From contig NZ_JAIMJA010000005.1 in NCBI RefSeq assembly GCF_021295315.1, positions 179,536-243,535 on the forward strand: a stretch of 64,000 bases of DNA. The letters run 5' to 3'. Below are positions 36,997-48,757 of the stretch, one piece after another (the first letter of the stretch is position 1; every line of letters begins with the position of its first letter). Under the pieces are notes generated by a model. The model ran no database searches and was not told the DNA's origin. It was given only the letters and a program-made list of their open reading frames with translations. The position numbers and the translations under genes are program-made. This DNA is from Motilimonas cestriensis (GTDB taxonomy: Bacteria; Pseudomonadota; Gammaproteobacteria; Enterobacterales; CBDFNC01).

Positions 36997-38205
36997 ATGG
37001 TTAAGTGTTTAAGCCACAGGGCACTGATACGAGTTGCGGCAGTCTTAACGATTAGTTTTTGTTTAGCCGGTGCTGGCGTGATTGCGCCAAGAATTGTCGG
37101 GGGACAAACGGTGGCACAACCCAACACAGGAATTGTCAGTTTACAGGTTTGGCGAGATGGCATTCTGTATCACTTTTGTGGTGCCACCTTAATCTCTCCC
37201 CATTGGCTACTAACGGCTGCCCACTGCGTTAACGCAGAATCGCAGGATGCTAATCGAGATGGCATTGAAGATTATCCGCTCGAAATATTCTATAGCGGGG
37301 TTAATTTAAGTGATTCAGGTGATTACAGTCGGCGTGCTAAAATTAGTCGGGTGCTGATTCACCCGAATTTTAATGCCAGCCGCTTGAATGATGATATTGC
37401 CTTACTTTATGTAGCTGAGCCTATCGATAGTCTTATTACTACTCTTGGCACAGGCAGTTTAACCCAGTTCAGCATTGGCAATAGTCTTTTTGAAGCGCAA
37501 GGTTGGGGGGCCGATAATCAAGCAGGAAATCACTATCCCAATCAGCTCAAATCGGTGTTTTTACCTTACCAACCTTGCCCTTATGGTTATATTTCTGATT
37601 CAGTATTTTGCGCTGGAGGAGAGGCTCTGCAAGATACTTGCTTTGGTGACTCTGGCGGCCCCGTATTGGCCGAAACCAGTGCTGGCCGACAACAATTTGG
37701 CATTGTTAGTTTTGGCGCAGCAGACGCGTGTGGGCTAGCAGGTCTGCCCGCGGCGTTTACTTTTGTACCTGATTATTTAAGCTGGATTAATGCGCAGCGC
37801 CAAGGATTGTTATTCAGTAATGCGCCTATTTTTAGCGCCTCGCAATTAGTGCAAAAGGTGGCAATATACAATCCGACGAATGAGGCGTTAACCATTAGCC
37901 AAATAGTACAACAGGGCTGCACCGCGTTGTCATTGGATAATCAGGCCTGCCTTGGTCAGGTGTTGGCACCCGCGCAAAGCTGTGATTTGACATTAACGTT
38001 AACAGGTAGTCCTAATGATGTTCACCAAGTCAATCTATCGGCTTACGCAGATGATGGCTCTGTTGCGCAGTTAGCATTTAGTGTTGCGATTAATGCGGAT
38101 AACAGTATCGCTGAAAAGCAGACATCATCGAGTGGCGGGGGCGCGATTAACCTGATTTGGCTGAGCTTACTCATTTTACTAGGCTTCTACCGTCGTTCAG
38201 TGTGA
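36997..38205 (+). CDS. Secreted trypsin-like serine protease with GlyGly-CTERM anchor
   Basis: A 402-residue S1 protease. A signal peptide spans ~1-28 and Arg32-IVGG marks the zymogen activation site. The triad is His76 (TAAHC), Asp133 (NDDIALL) and Ser219 (GDSGGP). Asp213, six residues before Ser219, predicts cleavage after Lys or Arg. Shortly after the catalytic His is D-A-N-R-D-G-I-E-D (84-92), an EF-hand/TSP3-like calcium loop. Residues ~280-370 form a beta-rich domain. The tail has SSSGGG (377-382), a hydrophobic helix and a final FYRRSV, the GlyGly-CTERM signal processed by rhombosortase in type II secretion. Vibrio VesB is the nearest known type. Confidence 0.92.
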   Translation: MVKCLSHRALIRVAAVLTISFCLAGAGVIAPRIVGGQTVAQPNTGIVSLQVWRDGILYHFCGATLISPHWLLTAAHCVNAESQDANRDGIEDYPLEIFYSGVNLSDSGDYSRRAKISRVLIHPNFNASRLNDDIALLYVAEPIDSLITTLGTGSLTQFSIGNSLFEAQGWGADNQAGNHYPNQLKSVFLPYQPCPYGYISDSVFCAGGEALQDTCFGDSGGPVLAETSAGRQQFGIVSFGAADACGLAGLPAAFTFVPDYLSWINAQRQGLLFSNAPIFSASQLVQKVAIYNPTNEALTISQIVQQGCTALSLDNQACLGQVLAPAQSCDLTLTLTGSPNDVHQVNLSAYADDGSVAQLAFSVAINADNSIAEKQTSSSGGGAINLIWLSLLILLGFYRRSV

Positions 38206-38292
38206 TATCTCGGCCTATCGAAGCTGAGAATACTTGATATTAAGCGAGCTGCAGCCTAGACTAGCGGCCTTCTTTTGTGATGGTATGCAGTA

Positions 38293-39342
38293 ATGAAAGT
38301 AGCCGATTTTTCTTTTGAACTCCCCAATGAGTTAATAGCGCGATATCCTAATCCTGAGCGCAGTTCTAGCAGATTATTAGCTTTAGACGGTAATTCGGGC
38401 GTTGTCGCGCATAAAAACTTCACTGACATTGTAGATTTACTGTCTGCTGGAGACCTTTTAGTCTTTAACGATACTCGCGTTATCCCCGCGCGGATGTTTG
38501 GCCAAAAAGAGTCAGGCGGAAAATTGGAAGTATTGGTTGAACGTGTGCTCGACGAAAAACGCTTTCTTGCCCATGTTCGCTGTTCAAAATCGCCAAAGCC
38601 CGGTAACAAGCTACTGCTTGAAGGCACCGTCAATGCAACGATGCTGCAACGTCATGATGCGCTGTTTGAGATTGAAATTAATGACGAGCGTAATGTTCTG
38701 GAAGTATTGGAAAGTATCGGCCATATGCCGCTACCACCCTACATAGACCGTCCAGACGAAGACTCAGATAAAGAGCGTTATCAAACCGTTTATAACAAAA
38801 AACCCGGTGCTGTCGCTGCGCCAACAGCAGGCTTACATTTTGATGACAAGTTATTGCAAACCTTGAAAGACAAGGGGATTGAGCAAGCGTTTGTTACCTT
38901 ACATGTTGGCGCGGGCACGTTTCAGCCAGTGAAGGTTGACAATGTGCTTGAGCACCAAATGCATTCTGAATATGCTGAAGTGCCAGCGGAAGTGGTTGAA
39001 CAGATATTAGCGACTAAAGCACGTGGTGGCCGCGTGATTGCAGTTGGTACCACATCGGTTCGATCTCTTGAAAGTGCCGCGCAAGTTACTCTTGCTCAAG
39101 GCAAACCTTTGGCTCCGTTTTTCGACGACACGCAAATTTTTATCTACCCCGGCTATGAATTTCAACTAGTGGACGCCATGATCACTAATTTTCACTTGCC
39201 TGAGTCGACCTTGATCATGTTGGTGTCTGCTTTTGCCGGCTTTGAAAATATCATGCCCGCTTATGCTACAGCGATTGAACAAAAGTACCGCTTCTTTAGT
39301 TATGGCGATGCCATGTTTTTAACTCGCAAAACCCTAAAATAA
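38293..39342 (+). CDS. queA: S-adenosylmethionine:tRNA ribosyltransferase-isomerase
   Basis: A 349-residue enzyme that adds the epoxycyclopentane ring to 7-aminomethyl-7-deazaguanine in tRNA, making epoxyqueuosine at position 34. The N-terminus ([19 protein letters not shown]) and blocks [13 protein letters not shown] and [10 protein letters not shown] are diagnostic. Length is as in E. coli (356). It is followed by tgt, 69 bases downstream, in the usual queA-tgt-yajC-secD-secF order. The short intergenic has a 5-bp GAGAG/CTCTC hairpin without a U tract. Confidence 0.97.
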   Translation: MKVADFSFELPNELIARYPNPERSSSRLLALDGNSGVVAHKNFTDIVDLLSAGDLLVFNDTRVIPARMFGQKESGGKLEVLVERVLDEKRFLAHVRCSKSPKPGNKLLLEGTVNATMLQRHDALFEIEINDERNVLEVLESIGHMPLPPYIDRPDEDSDKERYQTVYNKKPGAVAAPTAGLHFDDKLLQTLKDKGIEQAFVTLHVGAGTFQPVKVDNVLEHQMHSEYAEVPAEVVEQILATKARGGRVIAVGTTSVRSLESAAQVTLAQGKPLAPFFDDTQIFIYPGYEFQLVDAMITNFHLPESTLIMLVSAFAGFENIMPAYATAIEQKYRFFSYGDAMFLTRKTLK

Positions 39343-39396
39343 TCGAGAGGTAACACTCTCTTAACTCACCAAGTTTCGATCGGACTGTTTTTCTGA

Positions 39397-40539
<1,143 letters not shown>

Positions 40540-40565
40540 TTTTTAAATAAGAACGAGGAATAAAA

Positions 40566-40901
40566 ATGAGCTTTTTGATTTCAAATGCCTATGCAGCTCC
40601 CGCCGCCGGTGCCGAGGGTGGTGGTATGTCGATGATTTTTATGTTGGTAGTCTTTGCTGCTATTTTCTACTTCATGATCTTTCGTCCACAAAACAAACGT
40701 GTAAAAGAGCATAAAAACTTGATGTCGTCACTGTCAAAAGGAGACGAAGTGTTGACGCAAGGTGGTTTGGTTGGTCGTATTGTCAAAGTATCAGATGAAA
40801 ATGATTACATCACAATTGAATTAAACGAGAACAATCAAGTTGTTATTAAAAGAGACTTCGTTAGTGCGATCTTGCCTAAAGGTACGCTAAAGTCTCTATA
40901 A
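40566..40901 (+). CDS. yajC: Sec translocon accessory protein YajC
   Basis: A 111-residue inner-membrane protein with one transmembrane helix (about residues 19-40, [17 protein letters not shown]) followed by the conserved RPQNKR and a small cytoplasmic domain ([14 protein letters not shown]). It associates with SecDF and the holo-translocon. The position just before secD, 19 bases away, is the standard arrangement. Confidence 0.97.
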   Translation: MSFLISNAYAAPAAGAEGGGMSMIFMLVVFAAIFYFMIFRPQNKRVKEHKNLMSSLSKGDEVLTQGGLVGRIVKVSDENDYITIELNENNQVVIKRDFVSAILPKGTLKSL

Positions 40902-40920
40902 GTCTACAAGGACGTTTACT

Positions 40921-42780
40921 GTGTTAAACAAATATCCGTTGTGGAAGTACATTATGGTGATCGCAGTGATTGCCATAGGTTTACTTTATGCAACTCCCAA
41001 CCTTTACGGCGAGGATCCTGCCGTACAAGTATCGGGCAAACGTGGCGCAGAAGTTGAACTGAGCACCGTTGGCCAAATTAACGATGCACTCTCTCAAGCT
41101 AATATTGCTGTAAAAAGCGCTGCTCTTGAAGAAGGTAAATTTTTAGTTCGCTTAGTGAACCGTGATGATCAGCTAAAAGCAAAAGAGCTTATCTCTGAGT
41201 TATTAGGTGCTCAATTCACTACTGCATTAAACTTAGCGCCAGCCACGCCAGCTTGGCTAGAAGCATTTGGTGCAGGCCCGCTGAAACTGGGCTTGGATTT
41301 ACGCGGTGGTGTTCACTTCTTAATGGAAGTGGACATGGATGCGGCAATCGCAAAAGCCAAAGAACAAATGGTCAGTGATTTTCGCTCTGAACTGCGTGAA
41401 GAAAAAATTCGCTATCGCGGCGTGCGAGAAGATGCACAAACGAATGGTGTTATTTTACGTTTTGCCGATGAAGCAACACGCGGCGAAGCTGAGACATTCT
41501 TAAAGCCAAAGTACCCAGGTTTTGTGTTTGATGATGATGAAAGTGAAGGCGTTTACTTATTAAAAGTTTCAATGAGTGAAGATAAGCTTAAAGAAACCAA
41601 GAATTACGCCCTTGAGCAAAACATTACTATTATTCGTAACCGTGTAAACCAACTGGGTGTGGCTGAGCCACAAGTGCAACGTCAGGGCTCTGATCGCATC
41701 GTAGTTGAATTACCAGGGGTGCAAGACACGGCACAAGCGAAAGAAATTCTTGGCGCAACCGCCATGCTAGAGTTTCGTTTAGTTGATGAAAAAACCGATG
41801 TTCGTGATGCGGTTGCAGGTCGTTTACCATCTACCTCACAGGTTTATAAAAACCGTGATGGCCAGCCATATGTATTGCAAAAGCAAATTATGCTGACCGG
41901 TGATCATATCGTTGGTGCACGCTCTAGCATGGATGAATACAGTCGCCCGCAAGTAAATATTGATTTGGACTCACAGGGCGGCTCAAAAATGTCCCGTGTG
42001 ACTAAAAACAATATTAACAAGCCGATGGCGACGTTGTTTATTGAATGGCTACCAACGGGTAAAGAAGACGAAAACGGCAAGCGTAAGCTGGTTAAACACG
42101 AAGAAATTATCAACGTGGCAACTATTCAAGCGCAACTGGGTCGTAGCTTTCGTATTACCGGTATTGATAATCCAGCTGAAGCACATAACTTAGCGCTACT
42201 ATTGCGTGCGGGTGCCTTGATTGCGCCTATTCAAATTGTTGAAGAACGCACTATTGGTCCAAGTATGGGCCAGCAAAATATCGATAACGGTATGGCGGCG
42301 ATGATGTATGGTATGGCTGCTGTGGTTATCTTTATGGCGCTTTACTACCGTGCATTTGGTTTGGTAGCTAACGTGGCGCTGTTGGTCAATATCGTGATGA
42401 TTGTCGGTATTATGTCGATGGTGCCGGGTGCAACATTAACCTTGCCAGGTATTGCCGGTATTGTATTAACTGTCGGCATGGCAGTGGATGCAAACGTGCT
42501 GATATTTGAACGTATTCGGGAAGAGTTACTGGAAGGTAAGAGCGTACAACAAGCCATTAATCAGGGTTATGGTAATGCATTCTCAACCATTGCAGATGCC
42601 AATATTACCACCTTGATCACTGCGTTTATTCTGTTTGCTGTTGGTACGGGCCCTGTCAAAGGCTTTGCTGTTACCTTGATGATTGGTATTGCGACCTCAA
42701 TGTTTACCTCTATTGTGGGTACTCGCGCTATCGTTAACCTGCTTTGGGGCGGTAAACGTCTGAAGAAGCTATCGATTTAA
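40921..42780 (+). CDS. secD: Protein translocase subunit SecD
   Basis: A 619-residue RND-fold membrane protein with six helices: one near the N-terminus and five in the C-terminal third. A large periplasmic domain lies between (residues ~30-450). Conserved [15 protein letters not shown] and the TM4 region [27 protein letters not shown], where the proton-pathway Asp lies, are seen. SecDF uses the proton gradient to pull exported proteins. The start is GTG at 40921. It is followed by secF after 15 bases. Confidence 0.97.
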   Translation: MLNKYPLWKYIMVIAVIAIGLLYATPNLYGEDPAVQVSGKRGAEVELSTVGQINDALSQANIAVKSAALEEGKFLVRLVNRDDQLKAKELISELLGAQFTTALNLAPATPAWLEAFGAGPLKLGLDLRGGVHFLMEVDMDAAIAKAKEQMVSDFRSELREEKIRYRGVREDAQTNGVILRFADEATRGEAETFLKPKYPGFVFDDDESEGVYLLKVSMSEDKLKETKNYALEQNITIIRNRVNQLGVAEPQVQRQGSDRIVVELPGVQDTAQAKEILGATAMLEFRLVDEKTDVRDAVAGRLPSTSQVYKNRDGQPYVLQKQIMLTGDHIVGARSSMDEYSRPQVNIDLDSQGGSKMSRVTKNNINKPMATLFIEWLPTGKEDENGKRKLVKHEEIINVATIQAQLGRSFRITGIDNPAEAHNLALLLRAGALIAPIQIVEERTIGPSMGQQNIDNGMAAMMYGMAAVVIFMALYYRAFGLVANVALLVNIVMIVGIMSMVPGATLTLPGIAGIVLTVGMAVDANVLIFERIREELLEGKSVQQAINQGYGNAFSTIADANITTLITAFILFAVGTGPVKGFAVTLMIGIATSMFTSIVGTRAIVNLLWGGKRLKKLSI

Positions 42781-42795
42781 CAGGAAGTATCAATT

Positions 42796-43743
42796 ATGTT
42801 TCAAATTTTAAAACCAGGCGATACGATCCGCTTCATGAAATACGCTAAACCAGCGTCATTTTTGTCGTTGTTTTTAGTGATTCTTGCAATCGGTATTATC
42901 GCAGTTAAAGGATTTAACTGGGGCTTGGACTTTACCGGTGGTACGTTGATTGAAGTGGGCTTTGAACAGCCTGCTGATTTAGATCAAGTGCGTGATGTGC
43001 TTACTGATAATGGGTTCCCTGGCGCTATCGTGCAGCACTTTGGCAGTACCAAAGAGGTGATGGCGAGGGTAGCGCCACTCGAAGGCGTTAAAGGTGAAGT
43101 CATTGGCCAGCAAATTCTGACCGCACTGAAGACCAACATAGATCAAGGCGTTGAAATGCGTCGTATTGAATTTGTCGGTCCCAATGTAGGGGCTGAGCTG
43201 GCAGAAAATGGTGGCCTTGCGATTATTGTCGCGTTAGCGTGTATCTTGCTTTACGTGAGTATGCGCTTCGAGTGGCGTTTAGCACTGGGCTCGGTAGCGG
43301 CATTGGGCCATGACGTTATTTTAACACTTGGTGTTTTTTCACTGTTTCAATTAGAGTTTGATTTAACGGTGTTAGCTGCGGTGTTAGCGGTAGTAGGTTA
43401 TTCACTCAACGATACCATTGTTGTATTTGACCGTATTCGAGAGAACTTTCGCCGTGTGCGTAAGGGTGGACCAAAAGAGATTGTGGATATTTCGCTGACA
43501 CAAACCCTTAGTCGTACCTTAATTACATCAGGCACTACATTATTCGTATTGATTGCCTTGTTCTTGAAAGGCGGTGCGATGATCCATGGTTTTGCTACGG
43601 CATTACTAGTGGGTATCTTTGTCGGTACTTATTCATCGGTTTACGTTGCTAGTGCATTGGCCGTTGCTTTGGGCATTTCCCGTGAACATATGATCCCCGT
43701 CGAAATTGAAAAAGAAGGCGCTGATCAAGAGCCAGTGGTTTAG
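42796..43743 (+). CDS. secF: Protein translocase subunit SecF
   Basis: A 315-residue partner of SecD with six helices and a smaller periplasmic domain (residues ~40-140). Family landmarks are GLDFTGGTLIEV near residue 43 and VVGYSLNDTIVVFDRIRENF. Length agrees with E. coli SecF (323). It ends the queA-tgt-yajC-secDF operon before a clear terminator. Confidence 0.97.
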   Translation: MFQILKPGDTIRFMKYAKPASFLSLFLVILAIGIIAVKGFNWGLDFTGGTLIEVGFEQPADLDQVRDVLTDNGFPGAIVQHFGSTKEVMARVAPLEGVKGEVIGQQILTALKTNIDQGVEMRRIEFVGPNVGAELAENGGLAIIVALACILLYVSMRFEWRLALGSVAALGHDVILTLGVFSLFQLEFDLTVLAAVLAVVGYSLNDTIVVFDRIRENFRRVRKGGPKEIVDISLTQTLSRTLITSGTTLFVLIALFLKGGAMIHGFATALLVGIFVGTYSSVYVASALAVALGISREHMIPVEIEKEGADQEPVV

Positions 43744-43766
43744 GCCAATAAGTATCAGTTTCTGAC

Positions 43767-43791
43767 AAAACCCGCTGCGGCGGGTTTTTTT
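43767..43791 (+). terminator. Rho-independent terminator after secF
   Basis: AAAACCCGC and GCGGGTTTT arms with a four-base loop and T run. Confidence 0.92.
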
Positions 43792-43980
43792 GTCATTGCT
43801 ATTCGAGGTAATATCAGGATTAATATACTATTTCATCTACTTACTGGGTTCGGGCTGGCAACATGAGCATCTTACGTTTATGGGCAATGTCATTGACGTA
43901 TTGCTTAACCCTAATCTAGGTTAGCCCCCATATTCAACACCTTGTCGTAGTTTAGGGATATTTTAAATAAGGACTTTTTT

Positions 43981-44349
43981 ATGCAGCACAGCACACGATT
44001 TTTAACGTTAGTGGATCAAGCACGCGCGCAAATTCAAGAAACAGATGTAGCGACTGTTAAATCTTGGCTTGATGCCGGTAAAGAATTTGTACTGATTGAT
44101 AATCGAGAAGAGAGTGAATGGGCTAAAGGACATATTCCCGGTGCTATTTATTTAGGTCGCGGCATATTAGAGCGCGATATCGAACAACGCTGTCCCGATT
44201 TAGCAACAGAGATTGTGGTCTATTGTGGTGGTGGCTATCGGTCTGCGTTGTCGGTCGAAAACTTGCAGAAAATGGGTTACACCAAGGTGATCAGCATGGA
44301 CGGTGGCTTTCGTGGTTGGAAAGAAGCGGGCCATGAGATAGCTGAATAA
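43981..44349 (+). CDS. Single-domain rhodanese-like protein
   Basis: A 122-residue cytoplasmic protein with one rhodanese domain. The catalytic Cys82 lies in the active-site loop CGGGYRS. Typical CH2A and CH2B blocks (LIDNREESEWAKGHIPGA, GGFRGWKEAG) are present. The fold carries a persulfide, so a sulfur-transfer role is likely, with an unknown acceptor. It stands alone between the secF terminator and convergent suhB; the iscS cluster, a possible sulfur source, is 2.4 kb away. Confidence 0.9.
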   Translation: MQHSTRFLTLVDQARAQIQETDVATVKSWLDAGKEFVLIDNREESEWAKGHIPGAIYLGRGILERDIEQRCPDLATEIVVYCGGGYRSALSVENLQKMGYTKVISMDGGFRGWKEAGHEIAE

Positions 44350-44374
44350 GTTCAACGATTAACTACAGGCATAA

Positions 44375-44398
44375 AAAAAGGCGCGATTGCGCCTTTTT
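44375..44398. terminator. Bidirectional terminator between rhodanese gene and suhB
   Basis: AAAAAGGCGC and GCGCCTTTTT arms with a GATT loop, with T runs on both strands. Confidence 0.92.
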
Positions 44399-44422
44399 GT
44401 TCATCATCAGTAATATTGGTAA

Positions 44423-45226
44423 TTAACGGCTGATTGATTCAGTTAAATGTGGGCGGATTTTGCCCAATATTTGCTTCACTACCTTAGGGTTACCTGCTAC
44501 TAGGTTACCTGATTTTAGGTATTCATGGTTACCAGCAAAGTCAGTTACGATAGCACCCGCTTCTTTAGCAATCAGCTCACCCGCGGCGAAATCCCAAGGC
44601 TTAAGGCCAAGCTCCCAGAAGCCATCATAACGGCCAGCAGCCACATAAGCGAGGTCAAGAGCGGCAGAGCCTGCACGACGCATATCGGCTACATCAGTGA
44701 ATAAGTCAGCGAAAATCGCCATGTATGATTCGCTGTGGTGTTTTTGTTTAAATGGGAAGCCTGTAGCGAGCAAGGTGCCTTTAAGATCTTTAGCATTGGT
44801 CGTGCGGATACGATAACCATTTAATTGGGCACCCGAGCCACGAGTGGCTGCGAATAATTCATTATTGATTGGATCGAACACAACACCTTGTTCGGTTTTA
44901 CCTTTTACACGAAGTGCAATAGAAACGGCAAAATGTGGGATACCACGAACGAAATTGGAAGTGCCATCTAGTGGATCGATAACCCATTGGTAGTCAGTTT
45001 CGCTACCGGCTAGTTCGCCGCTTTCTTCTGCCACAATGCAGTGGTCAGGGTACGATTTGCGAATGGTATTGATAATTGCTAATTCAGCCTCTTTATCAAC
45101 ATTGGTTACAAAATCGTTTGAACCTTTTTGTTCTACTTCAACTTTTTCAAGTTGCTCATAAGCTTTAGCAATTACATTACCTGCGTTACGTGCTGCACGT
45201 ACCGCGATATTTAGCATAGGATGCAT
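44423..45226 (-). CDS. suhB: Inositol-1-monophosphatase SuhB
   Basis: A 267-residue protein, the same length as E. coli SuhB and with the same N-terminus MHPMLNIAVRAAR. The metal motifs are EE at 67-68 and DPLDGT at 84-89. Besides phosphatase activity, E. coli SuhB joins the rRNA antitermination complex with NusA and NusG. That is worth noting, as an rrn leader with boxA lies at the window end. The ATG at 45226 is chosen over an in-frame ATG at 45301 on homology. It is divergent from trmJ. Confidence 0.96.
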   Translation of the reverse strand: MHPMLNIAVRAARNAGNVIAKAYEQLEKVEVEQKGSNDFVTNVDKEAELAIINTIRKSYPDHCIVAEESGELAGSETDYQWVIDPLDGTSNFVRGIPHFAVSIALRVKGKTEQGVVFDPINNELFAATRGSGAQLNGYRIRTTNAKDLKGTLLATGFPFKQKHHSESYMAIFADLFTDVADMRRAGSAALDLAYVAAGRYDGFWELGLKPWDFAAGELIAKEAGAIVTDFAGNHEYLKSGNLVAGNPKVVKQILGKIRPHLTESISR

Positions 45227-45378
45227 ATCGGATTCACCACTAGATGTTAAAGAACGTTGTATAAAATTACGGCGGCGGATCTTATCAATACAATAGCGCA
45301 TAGTAAAGTAATAAAAGGCGTTTTTTACGCGCTACGCTGTGGTAGAATCCGCATTTTTAATCGCAGTAGAGTGGTCTC

Positions 45379-46140
45379 ATGTTAGAAAATGTACGTATCG
45401 TGCTTATTGGCACATCTCATCCTGGTAATATTGGCAGTGCGGCGCGTGCAATGAAAACCATGGGGATCCACGATTTAGTACTGGTAACACCTGACTGTGA
45501 AGTGGATAGTCACACTATCGCGCTATCTGCGGGCGCATCAGATGTGGTTAAAAATATTATTACTTATGAAAATTTAGAAGATGCGATTGCTGATTGCCAG
45601 TTAGTGGTTGGTGCCAGTGCCCGTTCGCGAACGTTAAATTGGCCGATGTTTGGTCCCCGTGACATGGCGGCAAAAGTGGTGCAAGAGGGCCAAGACAAAA
45701 AAGTAGCAATGGTGTTTGGTCGAGAGCGCACCGGTTTAACCAACGATGAATTACAACGTTGTCATTTCCATGTCAATATTCCTGCCAACCCTGATTATTC
45801 ATCGCTCAATTTAGCAATGGCAGTGCAAACGTTATGTTACGAAGTGCGCATGACATTTTTAGCTCAAGAAAGTTGGCCCAAACAAGAACAAGAATACCCA
45901 CTCAGCGCGGATCTTGAACGATTCTACCAGCATTTAGAAGGCACCTTAGCCGAGGTTGAATTTATTGTGCCATCACATCCTGGCCAAGTGATGAACAAGT
46001 TACGTCGTTTCTTCAATCGCGCTCGCCCCGAAGTGCAAGAATTGAACATTTTGCGTGGCATGTTGACATCGATTGACAAAGCGGTACAGGGCATCAGAAG
46101 GCCAGAAAAACGGGTTAAAGGTGAACCTAAGAATACCTGA
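45379..46140 (+). CDS. trmJ: tRNA (cytidine/uridine-2'-O-)-methyltransferase TrmJ
   Basis: A 253-residue SPOUT methyltransferase that methylates the ribose of position 32 in tRNAs. The N-terminal knot domain has [31 protein letters not shown] and the [10 protein letters not shown] motif. The C-terminal extension (from ~170) is helical and aids dimer or tRNA contact. It lies directly upstream of iscR, divergent from suhB, as in E. coli (suhB-trmJ-iscR). The iscR promoter sits in the 79-base gap that follows. Confidence 0.95.
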   Translation: MLENVRIVLIGTSHPGNIGSAARAMKTMGIHDLVLVTPDCEVDSHTIALSAGASDVVKNIITYENLEDAIADCQLVVGASARSRTLNWPMFGPRDMAAKVVQEGQDKKVAMVFGRERTGLTNDELQRCHFHVNIPANPDYSSLNLAMAVQTLCYEVRMTFLAQESWPKQEQEYPLSADLERFYQHLEGTLAEVEFIVPSHPGQVMNKLRRFFNRARPEVQELNILRGMLTSIDKAVQGIRRPEKRVKGEPKNT

Positions 46141-46157
46141 GTGTTTTAGTTGGTTTT

Positions 46158-46190
46158 ATACTTGACTAATTTAGTCGGTTATTTGATAAT
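46158..46190 (+). promoter_or_regulatory. iscR promoter overlapped by a type 1 IscR site
   Basis: A -35 TTGACT (46162-46167) and -10 GATAAT (46185-46190) are 17 bp apart. The 25-base stretch 46158-46182 fits the E. coli type 1 IscR consensus at all but one position, including the GACT and AGTC half-sites. Binding of [2Fe-2S]-IscR here would block RNA polymerase, giving feedback control of the isc operon. Confidence 0.85.
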
Positions 46191-46219
46191 GCATCTTAAG
46201 TTTACAACAGAGATGCGCA

Positions 46220-46726
46220 ATGAGACTGACTTCTAAAGGCCGCTACGCCGTAACCGCAATGTTAGATGTAGCGCTACATACAGGTAAAGGCCCAGTGCCA
46301 TTAGCAGAGATTTCTGAACGCCAAGGTATCTCTTTGTCTTACTTAGAGCAGCTGTTTTCTAAGTTAAGAAAAGAAGGCCTTGTTTCGAGTGTGAGAGGCC
46401 CTGGTGGCGGTTACTTACTCGGTAAAGGTGGCGATGAAATTTCCATTGGCATGATTATCGATGCCGTAAATGAGTCAGTTGATGCCAGAAAGTGTATGGG
46501 GACTGGAACTTGCCAAGACGGTGTACAGTGCCTTACTCATTCCCTTTGGAATCAGCTTAGCAATCGGATCAGTGATTTTCTTAATGGCATTAGCTTGGCC
46601 GAACTGGTCAATAATGCAGAAGTAAGACAGATTGCCGTTGCGCAAGATAATAAAATGAAATCAGCCAGCACTGAAAGTAAGCTGGTTAATAAATTAGAAC
46701 AGTTGGAAGTGAATTTTCGCTTATAG
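46220..46726 (+). CDS. iscR: Fe-S cluster assembly transcriptional regulator IscR
   Basis: A 168-residue Rrf2-family repressor with a winged helix-turn-helix (residues ~1-65) and the [2Fe-2S] ligands Cys92, Cys98, Cys104 and His107, exactly at E. coli positions. It senses cluster demand and represses the operon that it leads. The start [16 protein letters not shown] is fully conserved. iscS follows after 45 bases. Confidence 0.98.
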   Translation: MRLTSKGRYAVTAMLDVALHTGKGPVPLAEISERQGISLSYLEQLFSKLRKEGLVSSVRGPGGGYLLGKGGDEISIGMIIDAVNESVDARKCMGTGTCQDGVQCLTHSLWNQLSNRISDFLNGISLAELVNNAEVRQIAVAQDNKMKSASTESKLVNKLEQLEVNFRL

Positions 46727-46771
46727 CAATGTGCAGCACTATACGACAGACGTGCTTATATGGAGAACAAA

Positions 46772-47986
46772 ATGAAGTTGCCAATTTATCTTGATTATTC
46801 TGCAACAACCCCAGTGGATCCTCGGGTCGCTGAAAAGATGATGCAATACCTAACCTTAGATGGCAATTTTGGTAATCCGGCCTCTCGCTCTCACCGTTTT
46901 GGTTGGCAGGCTGAAGAAGCGGTAGATATCGCCCGTAATGATATTGCCGATCTTGTTAATGCTGATCCTCGTGAAATCGTGTTTACTTCAGGTGCGACCG
47001 AAGCAAACAACCTTGCTATTAAAGGTATTGCTGAATTCTACGGCAAAAAAGGTAAGCATATCATCACCTCGAAAACTGAGCATAAAGCGGTGCTAGACCC
47101 TTGTCGCCAGTTAGAGCGTGACGGTTTTGAAGTGACTTATTTAGAGCCAGATACCGACGGTATTATTAGTGTTGAACAAGTGAAAGCAGCACTTCGCGAT
47201 GACACTATCTTAGTGAGCATTATGCATGTAAATAACGAAATTGGTGTGATCCAAGATATTGCTGCCATTGGTGAGTTATGTCGTGCCAACAAAATTTATT
47301 TCCACGTTGATGCTGTGCAAAGTGTTGGAAAGTTACCGATTGATTTACAAGAATTAAAAGTCGATTTGATGTCATTTTCTGCACATAAAATTTATGGCCC
47401 TAAAGGCATTGGTGCTTTGTATGTACGTCGCAAACCACGTATACGCTTAGAAGCGCAAATGCACGGTGGTGGTCATGAGCGTGGCATGCGCAGCGGTACA
47501 CTGCCTACTCACCAAATTGTGGGAATGGGTGAAGCTTTTCGTATCGCAAAATTAGAAATGGCTGAAGAGTCAGATCGCATTTTAGCTTTGCGTGAACGCT
47601 TATGGAATGGCGTTAAGGACATGGAAGAAGTCTATATCAATGGCTCAATGGAGCACCGTATTGCCGGTAACCTAAACGTGAGCTTTAACTACGTTGAAGG
47701 CGAATCACTGGTCATGGCACTGAAAGATTTGGCCGTTTCATCAGGCAGTGCTTGTACTTCTGCAAGCCTTGAGCCTTCTTATGTGCTTCGCGCCCTTGGT
47801 CGCGATGATGAATTAGCGCACAGTTCTATTCGCTTCAGTATGGGCCGTTTCACGACTGCTGAAGAAATTGACTACGCAATTGAAATTATAAATAAAAATA
47901 TAGGCCGCCTACGTGAAATGTCACCACTTTGGGACATGTTCAAAGAAGGTATTGATTTGAGCAAAGTTGAATGGGCTCATCATTAA
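46772..47986 (+). CDS. iscS: Cysteine desulfurase IscS
   Basis: A 404-residue PLP enzyme that takes sulfur from cysteine for Fe-S clusters, tRNA thiolation and other acceptors. Lys206 (SAHKIYG) binds PLP and Cys328 (SGSACTSAS) carries the persulfide, both at E. coli numbers. The ATG at 46772 gives the conserved [14 protein letters not shown] and six-base SD spacing (GGAG); an ATG at 46760 overlaps the SD itself. Length equals E. coli IscS. Confidence 0.98.
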   Translation: MKLPIYLDYSATTPVDPRVAEKMMQYLTLDGNFGNPASRSHRFGWQAEEAVDIARNDIADLVNADPREIVFTSGATEANNLAIKGIAEFYGKKGKHIITSKTEHKAVLDPCRQLERDGFEVTYLEPDTDGIISVEQVKAALRDDTILVSIMHVNNEIGVIQDIAAIGELCRANKIYFHVDAVQSVGKLPIDLQELKVDLMSFSAHKIYGPKGIGALYVRRKPRIRLEAQMHGGGHERGMRSGTLPTHQIVGMGEAFRIAKLEMAEESDRILALRERLWNGVKDMEEVYINGSMEHRIAGNLNVSFNYVEGESLVMALKDLAVSSGSACTSASLEPSYVLRALGRDDELAHSSIRFSMGRFTTAEEIDYAIEIINKNIGRLREMSPLWDMFKEGIDLSKVEWAHH

Positions 47987-48025
47987 TTTCACGTTAACAC
48001 CATTAAAGCACTGGAGTAATATATT

Positions 48026-48406
48026 ATGGCTTACAGCGATAAAGTAATTGATCACTACGAGAACCCACGTAACGTTGGTTCTTTTGCAAAAGATGACCCA
48101 ACAGTTGCAACCGGTTTAGTTGGCGCACCAGCGTGTGGCGACGTAATGAAGTTACAATTAAAGATCAGCGATACCGGCATTATTGAAGATGCAAAATTTA
48201 AAACTTACGGCTGTGGTAGCGCGATTGCCTCAAGCTCACTGATCACAGAGTGGGTTAAAGGTAAGTCACTTGAAGAAGCGGCAGCAATAAAAAATACCGA
48301 TATTTCAGCTGAACTTGCGCTTCCACCGGTTAAAATCCACTGTTCAATTCTTGCAGAAGATGCAATTAAAGCAGCGATTGATGACTATAAGAGTAAGAAA
48401 GCGTAA
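48026..48406 (+). CDS. iscU: Fe-S cluster scaffold IscU
   Basis: A 126-residue scaffold on which [2Fe-2S] clusters are built. Cluster ligands Cys37, Cys63 and Cys106 and the HscA recognition motif LPPVK (99-103) are all present. It receives sulfur from IscS and delivers clusters with HscAB help. It lies 39 bases after iscS. Confidence 0.98.
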   Translation: MAYSDKVIDHYENPRNVGSFAKDDPTVATGLVGAPACGDVMKLQLKISDTGIIEDAKFKTYGCGSAIASSSLITEWVKGKSLEEAAAIKNTDISAELALPPVKIHCSILAEDAIKAAIDDYKSKKA

Positions 48407-48424
48407 TTTAAGCGAGGCAGTAAC

Positions 48425-48748
48425 ATGGCAGTAACGATGACACCACCGGCTGAAGCACGTGTACGTGACTTTTTGGCCAATCGAGGTAAAGGATTAGGGC
48501 TTCGCCTAGGGGTGAAAACCTCAGGATGTTCCGGACTTGCCTATGTATTGGAATTTGTTGATGAACTTAATCCAGATGATGAAGTTTTTGAGCAAAATGG
48601 GGTGAATGTCATCGTTGATGCTAAAAGCTTGGCTTTTTTAGACGGCACCCAATTGGATTTTGTTAAAGAAGGCTTAAATGAAGGCTTTGAATTTAACAAC
48701 CCCAATGTAGATGGTGAATGTGGTTGTGGTGAAAGCTTCAGTGTATAA
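48425..48748 (+). CDS. iscA: A-type Fe-S carrier IscA
   Basis: A 107-residue carrier that passes clusters to target apoproteins. The conserved cysteines are Cys35, Cys99 and Cys101 (CGCGES), as in E. coli. It begins 18 bases after iscU and ends nine bases before hscB. Confidence 0.98.
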   Translation: MAVTMTPPAEARVRDFLANRGKGLGLRLGVKTSGCSGLAYVLEFVDELNPDDEVFEQNGVNVIVDAKSLAFLDGTQLDFVKEGLNEGFEFNNPNVDGECGCGESFSV

Positions 48749-48757
48749 GGGGGGCAT

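Noticed and set aside
43863..43919. An 18-residue frame between secF and the rhodanese gene.
   Set aside because: No Shine-Dalgarno sequence and no supporting structure.
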